A DNA stretch of 34,851 nucleotides from Zygnema cylindricum (taxonomy: Eukaryota; Streptophyta; Zygnematophyceae; Zygnematales; Zygnemataceae), in the NCBI GenBank assembly GCA_037447655.1, contig JBBHKE010003549.1, positions 1-34,851 of the forward strand, read 5' to 3'. Position numbers and translations under genes: made by a program. A model generated the notes under the pieces. The model was not told where the DNA came from. It made no database searches and was given only the letters and a program-made list of their open reading frames with translations. Of the stretch, positions 19,945 to 31,289 are shown piece after piece. Every line of letters starts with the position of its first letter. Within the stretch, counting starts at the first letter, position 1.

Positions 19945-20750
19945 CATCTTCGATACTACCATCTAATGATGCTAGTCTAGCTACCCTTGGAAAAGGGCTT
20001 GTAAATGGCATCAATAATTTTAATGAAAACAAAATTGACTTTTGTCATGGTTGTTTTCTTGGAAAAATGCCTCGCTTGCCCTTTTCTTCTTCTTCTCGCT
20101 CTTAGGCTCCCCTTGATCTCATTCATAGTGATGTATGCGGTCCCATCCCCATTCCAAGTCTTAGTGGCGCATCTTATTTTCTCACTTTTATTGACGATTT
20201 CTCTCGTTATACACAGGTTTTATGTGTCATAAGTCTAACGTCTTTACAAAGTTTCAACATTTCAAAGCACTTGTAGAAAATCACTTGTTGTCTCGCATCA
20301 AAACAATCCGCACGGATAATGGGGGGGAAATTTGTTTCAAATGAGTTTTCCGAATTTTTGATCACACATAGTATTATTCATCACAGAACTTCTCCTCACT
20401 CTCCGCAACAAAATGGTGATGTTGAGCGTCTCAATCACACTCTTATTGACATGTCTCGCTCTCTTATTCATTTTGCCTCTTTACCTTTTCATTTTTGGGT
20501 GGAAGCCTTACTCACTTCCTCTTATATTTGTAATCGCTCTCCTACTTCTTTTCTCTCTAACAAAATTCCTTTTGAAGCTTGGCATGGGACAAAACCCGAC
20601 GTCTCTCATTTTGGCGTCTTTGGATGCGAAGCATACTTTGAAATCCTTCCCCCTTCCAATGGTAAATTTGGTCCTCAAGCTATGCGAGGAATTTTAGTGG
20701 GATACTCCCCGAATTCCAAATCATGTCTTATTTGGTGTCTGACTTCTCAC
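19945..20750 (+). pseudogene. Element A integrase (first part), cut by element B
   Basis: Zinc finger H-x4-H (19945 on) with C-x2-C at 20043-20054, broken by a frameshift near 19963. The catalytic Asp residues are at 20130-20132 and 20315-20317, Glu at 20424-20426, giving D-x35-E after allowing for a one-base insertion near 20328. The C-terminal motif RGILVGYSPNSKS is followed directly by element B. Confidence 0.85.
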
Positions 20751-21808
20751 TGTAGAAGTTAATGGTACATTTTTAGTATTTTCTAGGTCTAAAAGAAATA
20801 TAGAAAGAAGCCGAGGCAGTCTACCTCTAACTTCTCTCTTCAACTCTCAAACTTGTCGCAGTCACTGAGAAATTGGAGAGGGAGCTAGAGCCATGGCTTA
20901 CCTAGGCTATCCAGAGGTTTACGGGAAATTTATATTAGTTAAGGTTTATTTATTTAAAAGGAATGTGCCGGCGACAGGAATTGATCCTTGTACCTACCGG
21001 CCGGCAGACTGGAAGTAGCCGGGTAGCCTTAGCCGTTAACTCTAGGATTAACATTACGTAGTTTATAGTTTGATAATTATTTAAACATGTAAATGTAGGA
21101 ATAATCATTTAACTGTTATTGTTGACAGAATACATACATCCGGAAATGTATACGTACGGAATACGGTACGGGTAAGAAATCAATACCGCGCATTTATTTC
21201 TTAAGTGAAACGAATACCTCGCATGTATTTATTACGGCTACGATTAAATTCGAGTCTAATCGGTCGGCCGGAATTAGCGCCGAGATCGCGGAAGAATATT
21301 TCGGCGGTTTGTGGCCATCGCCACATCGGATGACGCGTGGCGAAATTACATTGGATCGTGGAATCTCCGGAGATTATGGCACCGAATCCGGATATGACAT
21401 GTGTCGACATTTAGGCCATGTCATACAATGTCCGTACATAAAGTACACCGGCAGGTGTACTTTTGCGTACGGAACTGTATTCTGATTGGTTCCGTACATC
21501 AGTAGATAGAGTCTGTGAGAGAGATAGGACTTAGAAAAATTAGGAGATAGGACCCTCTCTCCCAGAGAGCTTCTGTACAAAAGGTCAATTTTGACCCTCC
21601 ATAACTTTACTGCTCAGGGGAGCAAATTCAGAGATTCTTTTTTGCTATCGACTCAGGAGAGTCTTGCCTTCACAGGAGTGCAGGTGGTCAAAGTTTTTGT
21701 CTGCCAAGGTGGTAGTTATCTTTGCTGAAACACAAAGGGGTCAGGATTATCCTAGAGGCTTCTTGGAAGCTGTCCACTCTGAGGACTTATGGAGGTCTCA
21801 AAGTTTCA
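20751..21808 (+). repeat. 5' LTR of element B
   Basis: Starts TGTAGAAGTTAATGG, ends AAGTTTCA. Contains GTACGG motifs (TATACGTACGGAATACGGTA) that recall the GTACG-rich islands elsewhere in the window. Confidence 0.95.
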
Positions 21809-21823
21809 GGTTATGGGCCCACC
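21809..21823 (+). other. Primer binding site of element B (half-tRNA type) with gag ATG inside
   Basis: GGTTATGGGCCCACC directly abuts the LTR and is a 15-nt complement of GGTGGGCCCATAACC, the anticodon arm of plant initiator tRNA-Met. The ATG at 21813 within it opens the gag frame. Confidence 0.85.
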
Positions 21824-22738
21824 CTCTTGGGTACCAATCTTTAATGGAATTGGCTTCATATACTGGGAAAGTATGATGATAGGAGCTCTATGCGAAAAAA
21901 GGTTTTGGGAGATAGTGAGTGGACGGTTGGGGCGTCCATCAAGTCTTGGAATTCCTCCAGGGTTTGGAGGAACCAGATTCACCAGGAAAGAGGACCCACC
22001 TTCAACGGAGGAAACAAAAGAAGGAGAGGTGGTGGACAAAGGAAAGGAGAACGAGGCGACCACACCAATTGCAACTGGTTCAGCATTTATGTCACCTATT
22101 CCGAGGAACGAGGAGAATGATACTGAAACCTGGGACTTCAACAATATGGCGGCAAAGCACTTCATCCTACGCCATCTCACTCAAGGACTTGCATGTCCTC
22201 ATTTGCAAGTAGAAAGGGCATCCGATCTTTGGATGGCTCTCATAGAGATGTAACGAAGTGGTACGATTCAGCAACAACAGTTGGCTGATCAAAAAGTTAA
22301 GGAGTATGTATACAAAGGGGGAAATATGTTGGATTTTTGCAATGAGCTTGCTACACTCTTAATGGAGCTAAAGAGTGCGGGAAAAGATTTTAGTGAAAAA
22401 GAAAAGGTTAACTGTTTACTGATGAAGTTACCTGATGAGTTCGAGAACATAGTCAACCGGTGTGCTGGACTTGCCGGACTCAAGGTGGATATCGAACTCA
22501 GTGGTAGGGATGATTCTCGTTCAAGAGAATACAATTGAGATCCGAAGGGGAGCAAATAGTGGCCAAGCCTTGGCAACAGCGACTGATTGGAGGAACAAGG
22601 ATTCCCGAAAACCGGGTCGGAAATTATGGGGGTAGGGAGCAGAAAAAACAGGTCGACGAGTTCGAACCAAGGGCTCCCAAAGGTTTATGTCATTTTTGTA
22701 AGAAACCGGGGGCACTATATGGCAGAGTGCACTAAGCT
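21813..22738 (+). pseudogene. Element B gag, broken
   Basis: From the ATG in the primer site the frame runs MGPPSWVPIFNGIGF, stops once at 22251-22253 (TAA), then continues in the same frame through MLDFCNELATLLMELKSAGK and LPDEFENIV to 22538, where it shifts. The zinc knuckle CHFCKKPG-HYMAEC at 22688-22730 contains one extra G in a run of five. Confidence 0.85.
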
Positions 22739-22924
22739 AACCGAGCTTCGGTTAAAGGAGGGGTAGACTGGTGGTACCCCCGAGAGGAAAGAAAAAAGCC
22801 CTTGTCACACAAGTACTTGAGGCGGAATCCGAGGACGAGGACGATGAGCTCCTTTTGGATGAGGAGTTGGAGGCGAAAAATGAGGTCGAAATTCCACGAA
22901 GGTAGAAATGTGCTTACGGTGGAT

Positions 22925-23330
22925 TGAAAGGTGAAGCAGGCTAGATTATAGATTCAAGTGCCTCCATACACATGTGTAAGGATAGGCACCTGTTCACTAA
23001 GATAAGAAATATTCCCACCGTAGAGATAGAGTACAGGGATGGGAGGATAGTCACCACTACTCTTGTAGGATCGGTAGATCTGAAAGTGTTAGTAGAACGA
23101 AAGACATCCATATTAACATTCTCTGATGTATTGTTTATTCCGGAGCTGAACAAAAATCTTATCTCTACATCAGTATTTGATGATAAGGGTGTTTTCACTA
23201 GCACTAGGGAAGGAGTTTTTACTGCTAATTTTGAGGAGGATGTCTATTTCATTGCTGAGAAAGGTAGCCATGGGATGTTTAGGCTGATCTTAAGTAATGA
23301 AAAGAAGAAACTTTATTATGCTGGTGTTCA
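22925..23330 (+). pseudogene. Element B protease region
   Basis: IIDSSASIHMC with catalytic Asp at 22951-22953; a TAG at 22942-22944 stands where Trp is usual. As in A the third catalytic-loop residue is Ser not Gly. Continues as DVLFIPELNKNLIS, a typical copia segment. Confidence 0.82.
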
Positions 23331-24195
23331 TGATATTATGATGTGGCATAAGAGGCTTGGGCATGTGAATCTAGATAAGTTAAGAGAGATGAAAAAGATG
23401 GGAGTGGTGGAAGGGATTCAGTTCAGTGAGAGTGATGATATAAGTGATTGTAGTGGATGTGCTCAAGGTAAACACACAGATTACCCTTTCCTAAATCAGC
23501 CACCTATAAGGGAGAAAAAATTATAGATCTAGTACACACAGATATTTGGGGACTGGCTAAAGTGCCCTCACCGGGGGGGAAGAGATTTATGATGACTATA
23601 ACTGATGATTGGTCTCGGTATTCCCAGGTGTATTTTTTGAAAAACAAGTCAGAAGCTCAGGATTGCTTTAGACAATATAAAGCGTGGAGCGAAAAACTCC
23701 ATGAAACTCCAATCAAGAGAGTAAGGAGTGACAATGGTGGAGAGTGTACTTTTAACCAGTTTGAGGATTTTCTGAGGGAAGATGGGGTTCATCACCAAAA
23801 GACAGTTCCAGAAAATCCGGAACAGAATGGGGTAGCTGAAAGGTTAAATAGAACACTAAGTGATAGTGCTAGAAGTATGTTGTCAAATAAAAAGATAGGA
23901 AAAAGGTTTTGGGCAGAAGCAATGAACTGTGCTAATTACCTCAAGAATAGAGTTCTTACTTCAGCTATAAAAGATCAAACACCTTATGAGAGATGGACAG
24001 GCCGGAAACCAGACATATCTCACTTAAAGGTTTTCAGCAGTCAAGTATTCAGTCTAGATTACTAATCGGTCTAATTGGAAACTAGATCCTAAAGGAAAAC
24101 CGGGATACTTATTAGGATATGATGAGGATGTTAAAGGATATAGAGTTTATGATCTAAAAAGGGAAGATATAATCTTAGTAAAGCATCTAGTAGTT
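23331..24195 (+). pseudogene. Element B integrase, frameshifted
   Basis: Zinc finger MWHKRLGHVN...CSGCAQGKH, frameshift near 23520, then VHTDIWG (Asp 23541-23543), RSDNGGE (Asp 23730-23732) and GVAERLNR (Glu 23838-23840): exact D-x35-E. A second frameshift near 24060 precedes KGKPGYLLGYDEDVKGYRVY. Confidence 0.9.
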
Positions 24196-24539
24196 ATGGA
24201 TGAAGGAAAGTCTGTGGATCCCTTCAAATATACAAAGTCAGTAAAAATTAGATTTGAGTCAGAAAATTCCGATGACTTTGAGCTTCCTAACTATCCAGGT
24301 TTTAGAGAAGATGACATTCTTGCAGGTACAAATCAGACCGAAAATGACTCGGCTGTGGAAACTCCACAACTCCACCCGAAGCGGAAGACGTGGTGGAAAT
24401 TGATTCGGAATCAAGGGATAGGGGAGAAGCCAAGTTTGTTCGAAAGAATCCACGAGAACCATCTATTCCGGCCTCAAATTTTGAGGGGGGGGAGGAGAAG
24501 TAGCAAAAGACTGCAAGAAAATCAGGTTAATAACAAGGT

Positions 24540-25425
24540 AACTAAACTATCTCATCAAGATGAACCTCAAACTTATGGAGAGGCGATGACTTGTCCAAAA
24601 AGAAATCGGTGGAAGACAGCCATCAATGAAGAGATGGCTTCAATTATGGCAGCCGATACTTGGGAGCTGGTGGATTGTCCACCTAACCGAAAACCAATCG
24701 GTTGTAAGTGGGTTTTCAAATTAAAACTGAACCCAGGTAACACAATCGAGCGCTACAAGGCCCGACTAGTGGTAAAGGGATTTACACAAAAGGAGGGAAT
24801 TGACTACGAGGAAACCTTTGCCCCGGTGGTCAGATTTCCCTCCGTCCGCATACTTCTCAGCTTGGCTGCAGCGGAAGACATAGAAGTGCACCAGATGGAC
24901 ATCAAAACAACCTTTTTGCATGGATAATTGGAAGAGGAGATCTTCATGCGACAACCCGAAGGGTTTGTGGAAGAAGGAGAGGAGAGTAAGGTATGTCGGC
25001 TGATTAAATCTCTTTATGGTTTGAAACAGGCGCCTCGATAGTGGAATAAGAAGCTTGATGAGTTTCTTACCGGTCTGGGATATATCCGGATCAGCTCATA
25101 TCACTCAATCTATGTTTTCGAAGATAAGGAAGGTTTTATATTTATTGCAATTTATGTTGATGATTTGCTTGTTTTAAGTAAATCAATGGAAAAAATTAAT
25201 AAACTGAAAAACCGATCTTAAGGGGAGATTTGAAATGAAGGATATGGGAGAAGCAAAATATATTTTGGGAATTCAAGTAGAGAGAGACCGAAAAAGAAAA
25301 ATTATAAAACTGACTCAAAAGGAAGCAATAGGGAACATGCTGGAAAAATTTCAAATGGATAAAGCTAATAGTTGTACAACTCCAATGGAGTTGAAGAAGG
25401 GAAGTGAGGGGGAGTGAGGAAGAAG
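24540..25425 (+). pseudogene. Element B reverse transcriptase, broken
   Basis: NRKPIGCKWVFKLKLNPGN, FAPVVRF, KSLYGLKQAPR and YVDD (25153-25164) identify it. Stops at 24925-24927 (in FLHG-LEEE) and 25039-25041 (TAG for Gln in APRQWN), and frameshifts near 25215 and 25405. Confidence 0.9.
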
Positions 25426-26151
25426 GAGTCATAGTCTTAGACGAGGAATTATCTCTTGAAGAACAGAAGTTCATGCAGACTATTCCTTACAGGGAAGTAG
25501 TGGGAAATCTAATCTATTTTATGAATTGTACCCGGTCGGATTTAGCTGCAGCTGTAGAAGTGCTGAGTAGAAGTCTAAATGCTCCCACTAAGAAGGATTG
25601 GGAGGCAGCTAAGAGAGTCCTTAGATATTTGATAGGAACTAGGGATCTATGGTTGCATTTGGGTGGGGGAGAATATTGACATCACTACTTGGAGTGATGC
25701 AAGTTATGTTGATGCTCCGATGAGGATATGCACTTCTGTATATGTATTATATGTGGGTGATGGGGCTTGCTGTTGGAGTAGCAAACACGAAAAGGTTATT
25801 GCTTAGTCCACCATGGAGGCTGAGTATATGGCCTCTTGCTTTGCAGTAAAAGAATTGATGTGGGTCAAGTCTTTGCTTGGTGAGCTTGGTCACCTTAAGA
25901 GTGGTGTGCAGAATTTTTTTTGTGATAATCAGGCAGCAATCGCTATTTCTGCCAATCCTAAACATCATTTTAAAGCCAAACACATAGACATCAGACTCAG
26001 CTTTGTTAGAGAGAAAGTAGAAAACAAAATAATCAGTTTAGAGTACAGACCAGATAGTGAGATGGTAGCAGATATGATGACCAAACCTGAGCCTTCCCCT
26101 AAGCTAATTTTCTGCAGGGAGAACTGCGGTCTGAAATTAAAGATTGACTAG
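25426..26151 (+). pseudogene. Element B RNase H and C-terminus
   Basis: PYREVVGNLIY, WSDASYVDA, TMEAEYMASCFAVKELMWVK, CDNQAAIAI and KHIDIRLSFVRE are RNase H landmarks. Frame break near 25677 and TAG at 25804-25806. Ends at the TAG at 26149-26151 just before the polypurine tract. Confidence 0.88.
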
Positions 26152-26164
26152 AAAATAAGGGGAG
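26152..26164 (+). other. Polypurine tract of element B
   Basis: AAAATAAGGGGAG directly before the TG of the 3' LTR; the usual plus-strand primer. Confidence 0.85.
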
Positions 26165-27220
26165 TGTAGAAATTAATGGTACATTTTTAGTATTTTCTAG
26201 GTCTAAATAGAAATATAGAAAGAAGCCCGAGGCAGTCTACCTCTAACTTCTCTCTCCAACTCTCAAACTTGTCGCAGTCACTGAGAAATTGGAGAGGGAG
26301 CTAGAGCCATGGCTACCTAGGCTATCCAGAGGTTTACGGGAAATTTATATTAGTTAAGGTTTATTTATTTAAAAGGAATGTGCCGGCGACAGGAATTGAT
26401 CCTTGTACCTACCGGCCGGCAGACTGGAAGTAGCCGGGTAGCCTTAGCCGTTAACTCTAGGATTAACATTACGTAGTTTATAGTTTGATAATTATTTAAA
26501 CATGTAAATGTAGGAATAATCATTTAACTGTTATTGTTGACAGAATACATACATCCGGAAATGTATACGTACGGAATACGGTACGGGTAAGAAATCAATA
26601 CCGCGCATTTATTTCTTAAGTGAAACGAATACCTCGCATGTATTTATTACGGCTACGATTAAATTCGAGTCTAATCGGACGGCCGGAATTAGCGCCGAGA
26701 TCACGGAAGAATATTTCGACGGTTTGTGGCCATCGCCACATCGGATGACGCGTGGTGAAATTACATTGGATCGTGGAATCTACGGAGATTATGGCACCGA
26801 ATCCGGATATGACATGTGTCGACATTTAGGCCATGTCGTACAATGTTCGTACATAAAGTACACCGACAGTTGTACTTTTGCGTACGGAACTGTATTCTGA
26901 TTGGTTTCGTACATCAGTAGATAGAGTCTGTGAGAGAGATAGGACTTAGAAAAATTAGGAGATAGGACCCTCTCTCCCAGAGAGCTTCCGTACAAAAGGT
27001 CATCTTTGACCCTCCATAACTTACTGCTCAGGGGAGCAAATTCAGAGATTCTTTTTGCTATCGACTCAGAGAGTCTTGCCTTCACAGGGGTGCAGGTGGT
27101 CAGAGTTTTTGTCTGTTAAGGTGGCAGTTATTTTTGCTGAAACATAAAGGGGTCAAGATTATCCTAGAGGCTTCTTGGAAGTTGTCCACTCTGAGGACTT
27201 ATGGAGGTCTCAGAGTTTCA
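26165..27220 (+). repeat. 3' LTR of element B
   Basis: TGTAGAAATTAATGG to CAGAGTTTCA; about 30 differences from the 5' LTR by eye, several of them one-base indels. Confidence 0.95.
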
Positions 27221-29476
27221 CGCATTATCACCACTCGTGACGTTATTTTTTATGAGATTCCTTTTATACGTACACTTGTACCCAATTTCCCCATCACTCC
27301 TCTATCCAGTTTATTCCCTCCTTATGAAAATCTCACCTCTAATTCTAATACCACCTTGCTCACACCCCTTTTAACCCCATATCAAAACACGCCCCCTTTA
27401 CACCATCACATTTCTCTTATTTCTACAGATCTTACTCTTTCCACAGATTCAGTCTATTTCTCCAATTCTTGCGCTGAATTTTCCCAAGTGCGCTCAATAT
27501 CTGGTACTGTACGATCTGTCGCTAAAGACGCGACACACATGTACGCGAAAAATTCTCCTACTGCTGGTGATGCGACGGTTCTTGACGCCTGGTGACGTGA
27601 CGGTCTTGGACGCGACATATTTTTCTGTTCGACCTGTCGCTTGTGACGCTTCGGTCCTTCCATCGACAAATTTATTTCCACGTCTTTTGGAGGGTACTTC
27701 GCCGACAGGTGTTACTCACAATTCAGTCATCATTACGCCACTTACGCCACCTGCTGAACAACTTGTTGCACGCCAAAGTACGCGCCTCTCACAACGGACG
27801 TAGAAGATTCGCGAAAATCTTGCGCACGCTAACTTTGCCGACGTCAAAGATCCTCCTACATTAAATGCCACGTTAAAACGACCTGATGGTGACATGTGGC
27901 GACTTGCGGCTACACAAGAATATGACGCATTAATGACAAACAATACCTGGACGCTTTGTACTCTTCCACCAAATCGTCGTGCGATTGGTTCAAAATGGGT
28001 CTTCAAAATTAAACGACTGGCGGATGGTACTATCGATCGTTACAAGGCACGGCTCGTCGCCAAAGGGTACTTATAGACATAGGGCGTTGACTACAACGAA
28101 AAATTTTGCCCCTGTCGCAAAGTTTGACTGTATCCGTACTATTTTGTCCCTTGTAGCTCTTCATGATTGGTAATTCATGATTGGGAATTACAGCAACTCG
28201 ACGTCAAAACTGCTTTTCTTCATGGTAGTCTTGCAAACTGCTTTTCTTCATGGTAGTCTTGCAGAAGATATTTTTATGGAACAACCACCTTGTTACGTTG
28301 TTCCTTGTACAAAAACTCTTGTTTGTCATTTAAGAAAATCTATTTATGGTATTAAACAAGCACCTAGAGTTTGGCATCAAACCCTTGTCGCAACATTAAT
28401 TAAAGAATGTTTTCAAGAAATCAGTGCTTATCCTGGGGTTTATATTAGAGGTACAAGAGACCAGTTAATCATTATTAAAATTTACGTAGATGATTTAATT
28501 CTCCTAGGTCCTAGGAAGTCCTCTATTAATCAAGTAAACGACATTCTCTCATCCTATTGGCCTATGACCGATTTAGGCGATCTTCACTATTGGTTAGGCA
28601 TCACTATTTTACGTCAAAGGTTTGCACGCATTTTGCGAATGAGTCAAGAGCACTACATTCTTGATCTTCTTGAGCATTTTGCAATGTCTGATTGCAATTT
28701 GGTGCCTACCCCTCTTGATCCAAATACCACTCTCACCAAAGAGTCCTCTGATGGGAATGCCCAAGGAGATATAAATTCACTCTATCGGTCGATTGTTGGA
28801 AAATTGATGTATGCTATGCTTGAATCACAGCCGGATATATGTATTGTCGTTTGTCTTTTGTCTCAATTCTCGCATTGTGCCACTAAAACTCATCTCCAAG
28901 CCGCCAAACGTGTCTTTCGATACCTCCAAGGAACGAAACATCTTCACCTCACTTTTTTCCCATACTTCTCCTCCCTCGCACTCCTCCCCTTTTTTTTCCC
29001 GAACACTTCTATTATTTGATTATGCGATACGGATTGGGGAAATCAACTCGACGATCGTCGTTCCATTTCCGGTGTATGTTTTTTCTCTAGGTGGTGGTCT
29101 CGTTTCTTGGTCATCCCGCAAACAAAACACTGTTACTCTTTCCTCAACGGAGGCGGAATATATGGCCGGCACTACCGCCACGAAATCGGCTATTTGGTTC
29201 CGACGCATTCTTTCCGATCTCTCTTTTTCGTCCGTCTTCTCCCACCCCCATTTTTTGTGACTCTCAAGGGGCATTGGCTCTTTTGAAAAATCCTATCCAT
29301 CATACACGCACAAAACATATTGATATAGAATTTCATTTTACGCGTGATAAAATTCTTGATGGTACCGTTTCCTTCTCTCATTGTGCATCCGGCTCTCAAC
29401 TTGCCGATTTTCTTACAAACCTCTCCCTCGTCCCTTATTTCATCATCACATTTACTATGTCGGTATTCGTGACTAA
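27221..29476 (+). pseudogene. Element A second part: integrase tail, reverse transcriptase, RNase H
   Basis: Resumes in frame as RIITTRDVIFYE, the sequence expected right after the GYSPNSKS motif. Then a variable linker, RT motifs AIGSKWVFKIKR, KSIYGIKQAPRVW and YVDD (28483-28494), and RNase H (SSTEAEYMAGTTATKSA, CDSQGALALLKNP, KHIDIEFHFTRD). Broken by stops near 28075, frameshifts near 28110 and 29420, and two small tandem duplications at 28160-28263. The natural stop is TAA 29474-29476. Confidence 0.9.
28160..28263 (+). repeat. Two adjacent small tandem duplications in the RT of element A
   Basis: A 14-bp unit (TTCATGATTGG-AA) at 28160-28173 and 28174-28187, and a perfect 28-bp unit at 28208-28235 and 28236-28263. 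Together they add 42 bp. Confidence 0.88.
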
Positions 29477-29489
29477 CCATGCTTTAATC

Positions 29490-29499
29490 GAGGGAGGGT
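29490..29499 (+). other. Polypurine tract of element A
   Basis: GAGGGAGGGT immediately before the 3' LTR; the same position in fragment C has GAGGAAGGG. Confidence 0.75.
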
Positions 29500-29967
29500 T
29501 GTTAAAATGCAATTAAAACATTCTACAGTTTTTGTTGTTTCCTACACTACTTTTATAGTTATATTTGCTACGCTATAAGTCTTGTATTTCGGTTTAGCAT
29601 TCTGTACTTTATTTAGTGGAATATACATACCTTTATTAAAATTGATGATTCTTGCGTAGGAATCTCTTTAGTCTTAGATTCCTTTTTCCATAACTAGATG
29701 TACCTTCCTAAGTTACGCTCTAGTGTAGATGTACCTTTAAGAGTGTTTTTGCGGCTACCCCTTACCTCGTCTTACTATAAGACTCTTTTGTGTCGTTGTG
29801 AATAATTATCAAAAATCAAAGACACTCGAACGACAAACCTTTTACTTGTTTCCTTGTTTGTCGTTACTTTCTTCCTTGTCCCATTTATCTTAGTGTTTTT
29901 CTTTATTTGAATTTTCTTGATATTTCGACATATTAATCTTTTCAGCCTTTTATGGCAACACATTCCA
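29500..29967 (+). repeat. 3' LTR of element A
   Basis: TGTTAAAATGCAATTAAAAC to CACATTCCA, matching the 5' LTR over its full length. Confidence 0.9.
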
Positions 29968-30422
29968 TAACATTTCACGTGGACACAAGATAATTTTATT
30001 ATGTAGTATAAAAATATATAAAAAACAAATGTATAATAAATACATGACTATTTGAAATAGTTGAAAAAACTTGTTCTTTCTTTGCGAAATAGTAATGTTT
30101 CTCGGGATAAGTGTATCAGTACCTACAGTTCTACAGTGTAGTGGATTAAAATATATGTTATATATCGTCGTATATTATTTTCTTCCTTTGTCTATCAGTA
30201 TTTATTTTTTATTTGGATTTTTGTATCTTATTAGGAATTGAATGGTATTTTAAAGTTTCATTTTTGTCGATGCAGTTGCGTTTAGTTATTTGGAATTTCG
30301 CGATGAACTTTTTGGTGGTTTTTCCCTTGTCTTTATCCCCACTTTTTATCTTCTTGCTTTATATGTTTTTAATAGTACGGTTTATTGGATGATATGTTTT
30401 GAGTCGAGTTAAACAGTCACCA

Positions 30423-30511
<89 letters not shown>

Positions 30512-30814
30512 AGATTGTTATTTTATCAGTTGATAGTAGTGGCAGTAAAAACATTTATTTGCCGGATGTGGGTAGCGAAAATTTTACTTTCTCCATAAAA
30601 CATCATCTGAAAAAAAAAAAATAAAAATAATAAGTAAAGATTTGAGATTAGATTGTTGAGTTTTAAAGTAACGTCAACGAGTTGTACTAATAGCAAAGAA
30701 ACGAGCATAGTATACGAAAAAAAAAAGTAATGAAAGAGGTGTAAAGGAACCATGAAAATATTCCACTCCTGAACCGAGTTTTTCTGCATGGCTCAGGGCA
30801 GATATGGGTGGGTA

Positions 30815-30879
<65 letters not shown>

Positions 30880-31129
30880 AGCGATGCTTGCATTAGAACA
30901 AAAGGGTATATGGCTATGATTATCAGGTCTCTGATTTGTCAAATAATCGCAAATTTTCTCTTGTTGGAATGTCCGGTATTTATTATGTTTTATTATTTAT
31001 TTTATGGTAATAATAAAATTCACCGTGTCCAAAATGTAATTATCGTGTTTATGTATTTTATTTGTAATGTCGTAAGCTAGAGTTATATTTTATTGATATT
31101 TTCGTGAGAGAATGTGATAAAATTCTTTC
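29968..31129. other. AT-rich stretch with two (TA)n arrays, no gene recognised
   Basis: (TA)n at 30424-30474, 30477-30507 and 30820-30878. The sequence lies between the 3' LTR of A and the right inverted-repeat arm and is probably the interior of whatever carried those arms. Confidence 0.5.
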
Positions 31130-31267
31130 GGCTAACCGGTGCAAAATGTTGAATTATTGATGTTAACCACATTCGTGAGAGTCGCATTCCATAACATTTT
31201 TCAAAGATGATTTATATTTTTTTTTTACTTGTTTCTTTACATTCTGAATATTAATGTGGTTTTGTGT
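31130..31267 (-). repeat. Inverted repeat, right arm (next to HSP70 piece 2)
   Basis: Partner of 17741-17882. Its outer end (ACACAAAACCACATTAATAT on the minus strand) begins a few tens of bases from piece 2. Confidence 0.75.
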
Positions 31268-31289
31268 TGGTTTTGTGTTGTATATTTGA

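Larger units (their letters stand above)
20751..27220 (+). mobile_element. Ty1/copia retrotransposon B, nested in element A
   Basis: 6470 bp. LTRs 1058 and 1056 bp, TG...CA, about 97% alike by eye, so younger than A. Order: primer site, gag, protease, integrase (DDE), reverse transcriptase (YVDD), RNase H, polypurine tract. A different family from A: the LTRs share no similarity and the proteins are clearly distinct. Dead through at least five stops and several frameshifts. Sits in the integrase-RT linker of A without a target duplication. Confidence 0.95.
17999..29967 (+). mobile_element. Ty1/copia retrotransposon A, interrupted by element B
   Basis: About 5.5 kb once element B (20751-27220) is excluded. 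LTRs 466/468 bp, start TG and end CA, about 93-95% alike by eye. Primer site complementary to the initiator tRNA-Met anticodon arm, then gag, protease, integrase, reverse transcriptase, RNase H in Ty1/copia order, and polypurine tract GAGGGAGGGT before the 3' LTR. Several stops and frameshifts make it non-autonomous. No matching 5-bp target duplication: left flank ACTTT, right flank TAACA. Confidence 0.92.

Noticed and set aside
29961-31209. 15-bp match CATTCCATAACATTT at the end of element A's 3' LTR and in the right inverted-repeat arm, as a possible target duplication
   Set aside because: A 15-bp AT-rich match is expected by chance in a window this size, and flanking sequence does not continue the match.
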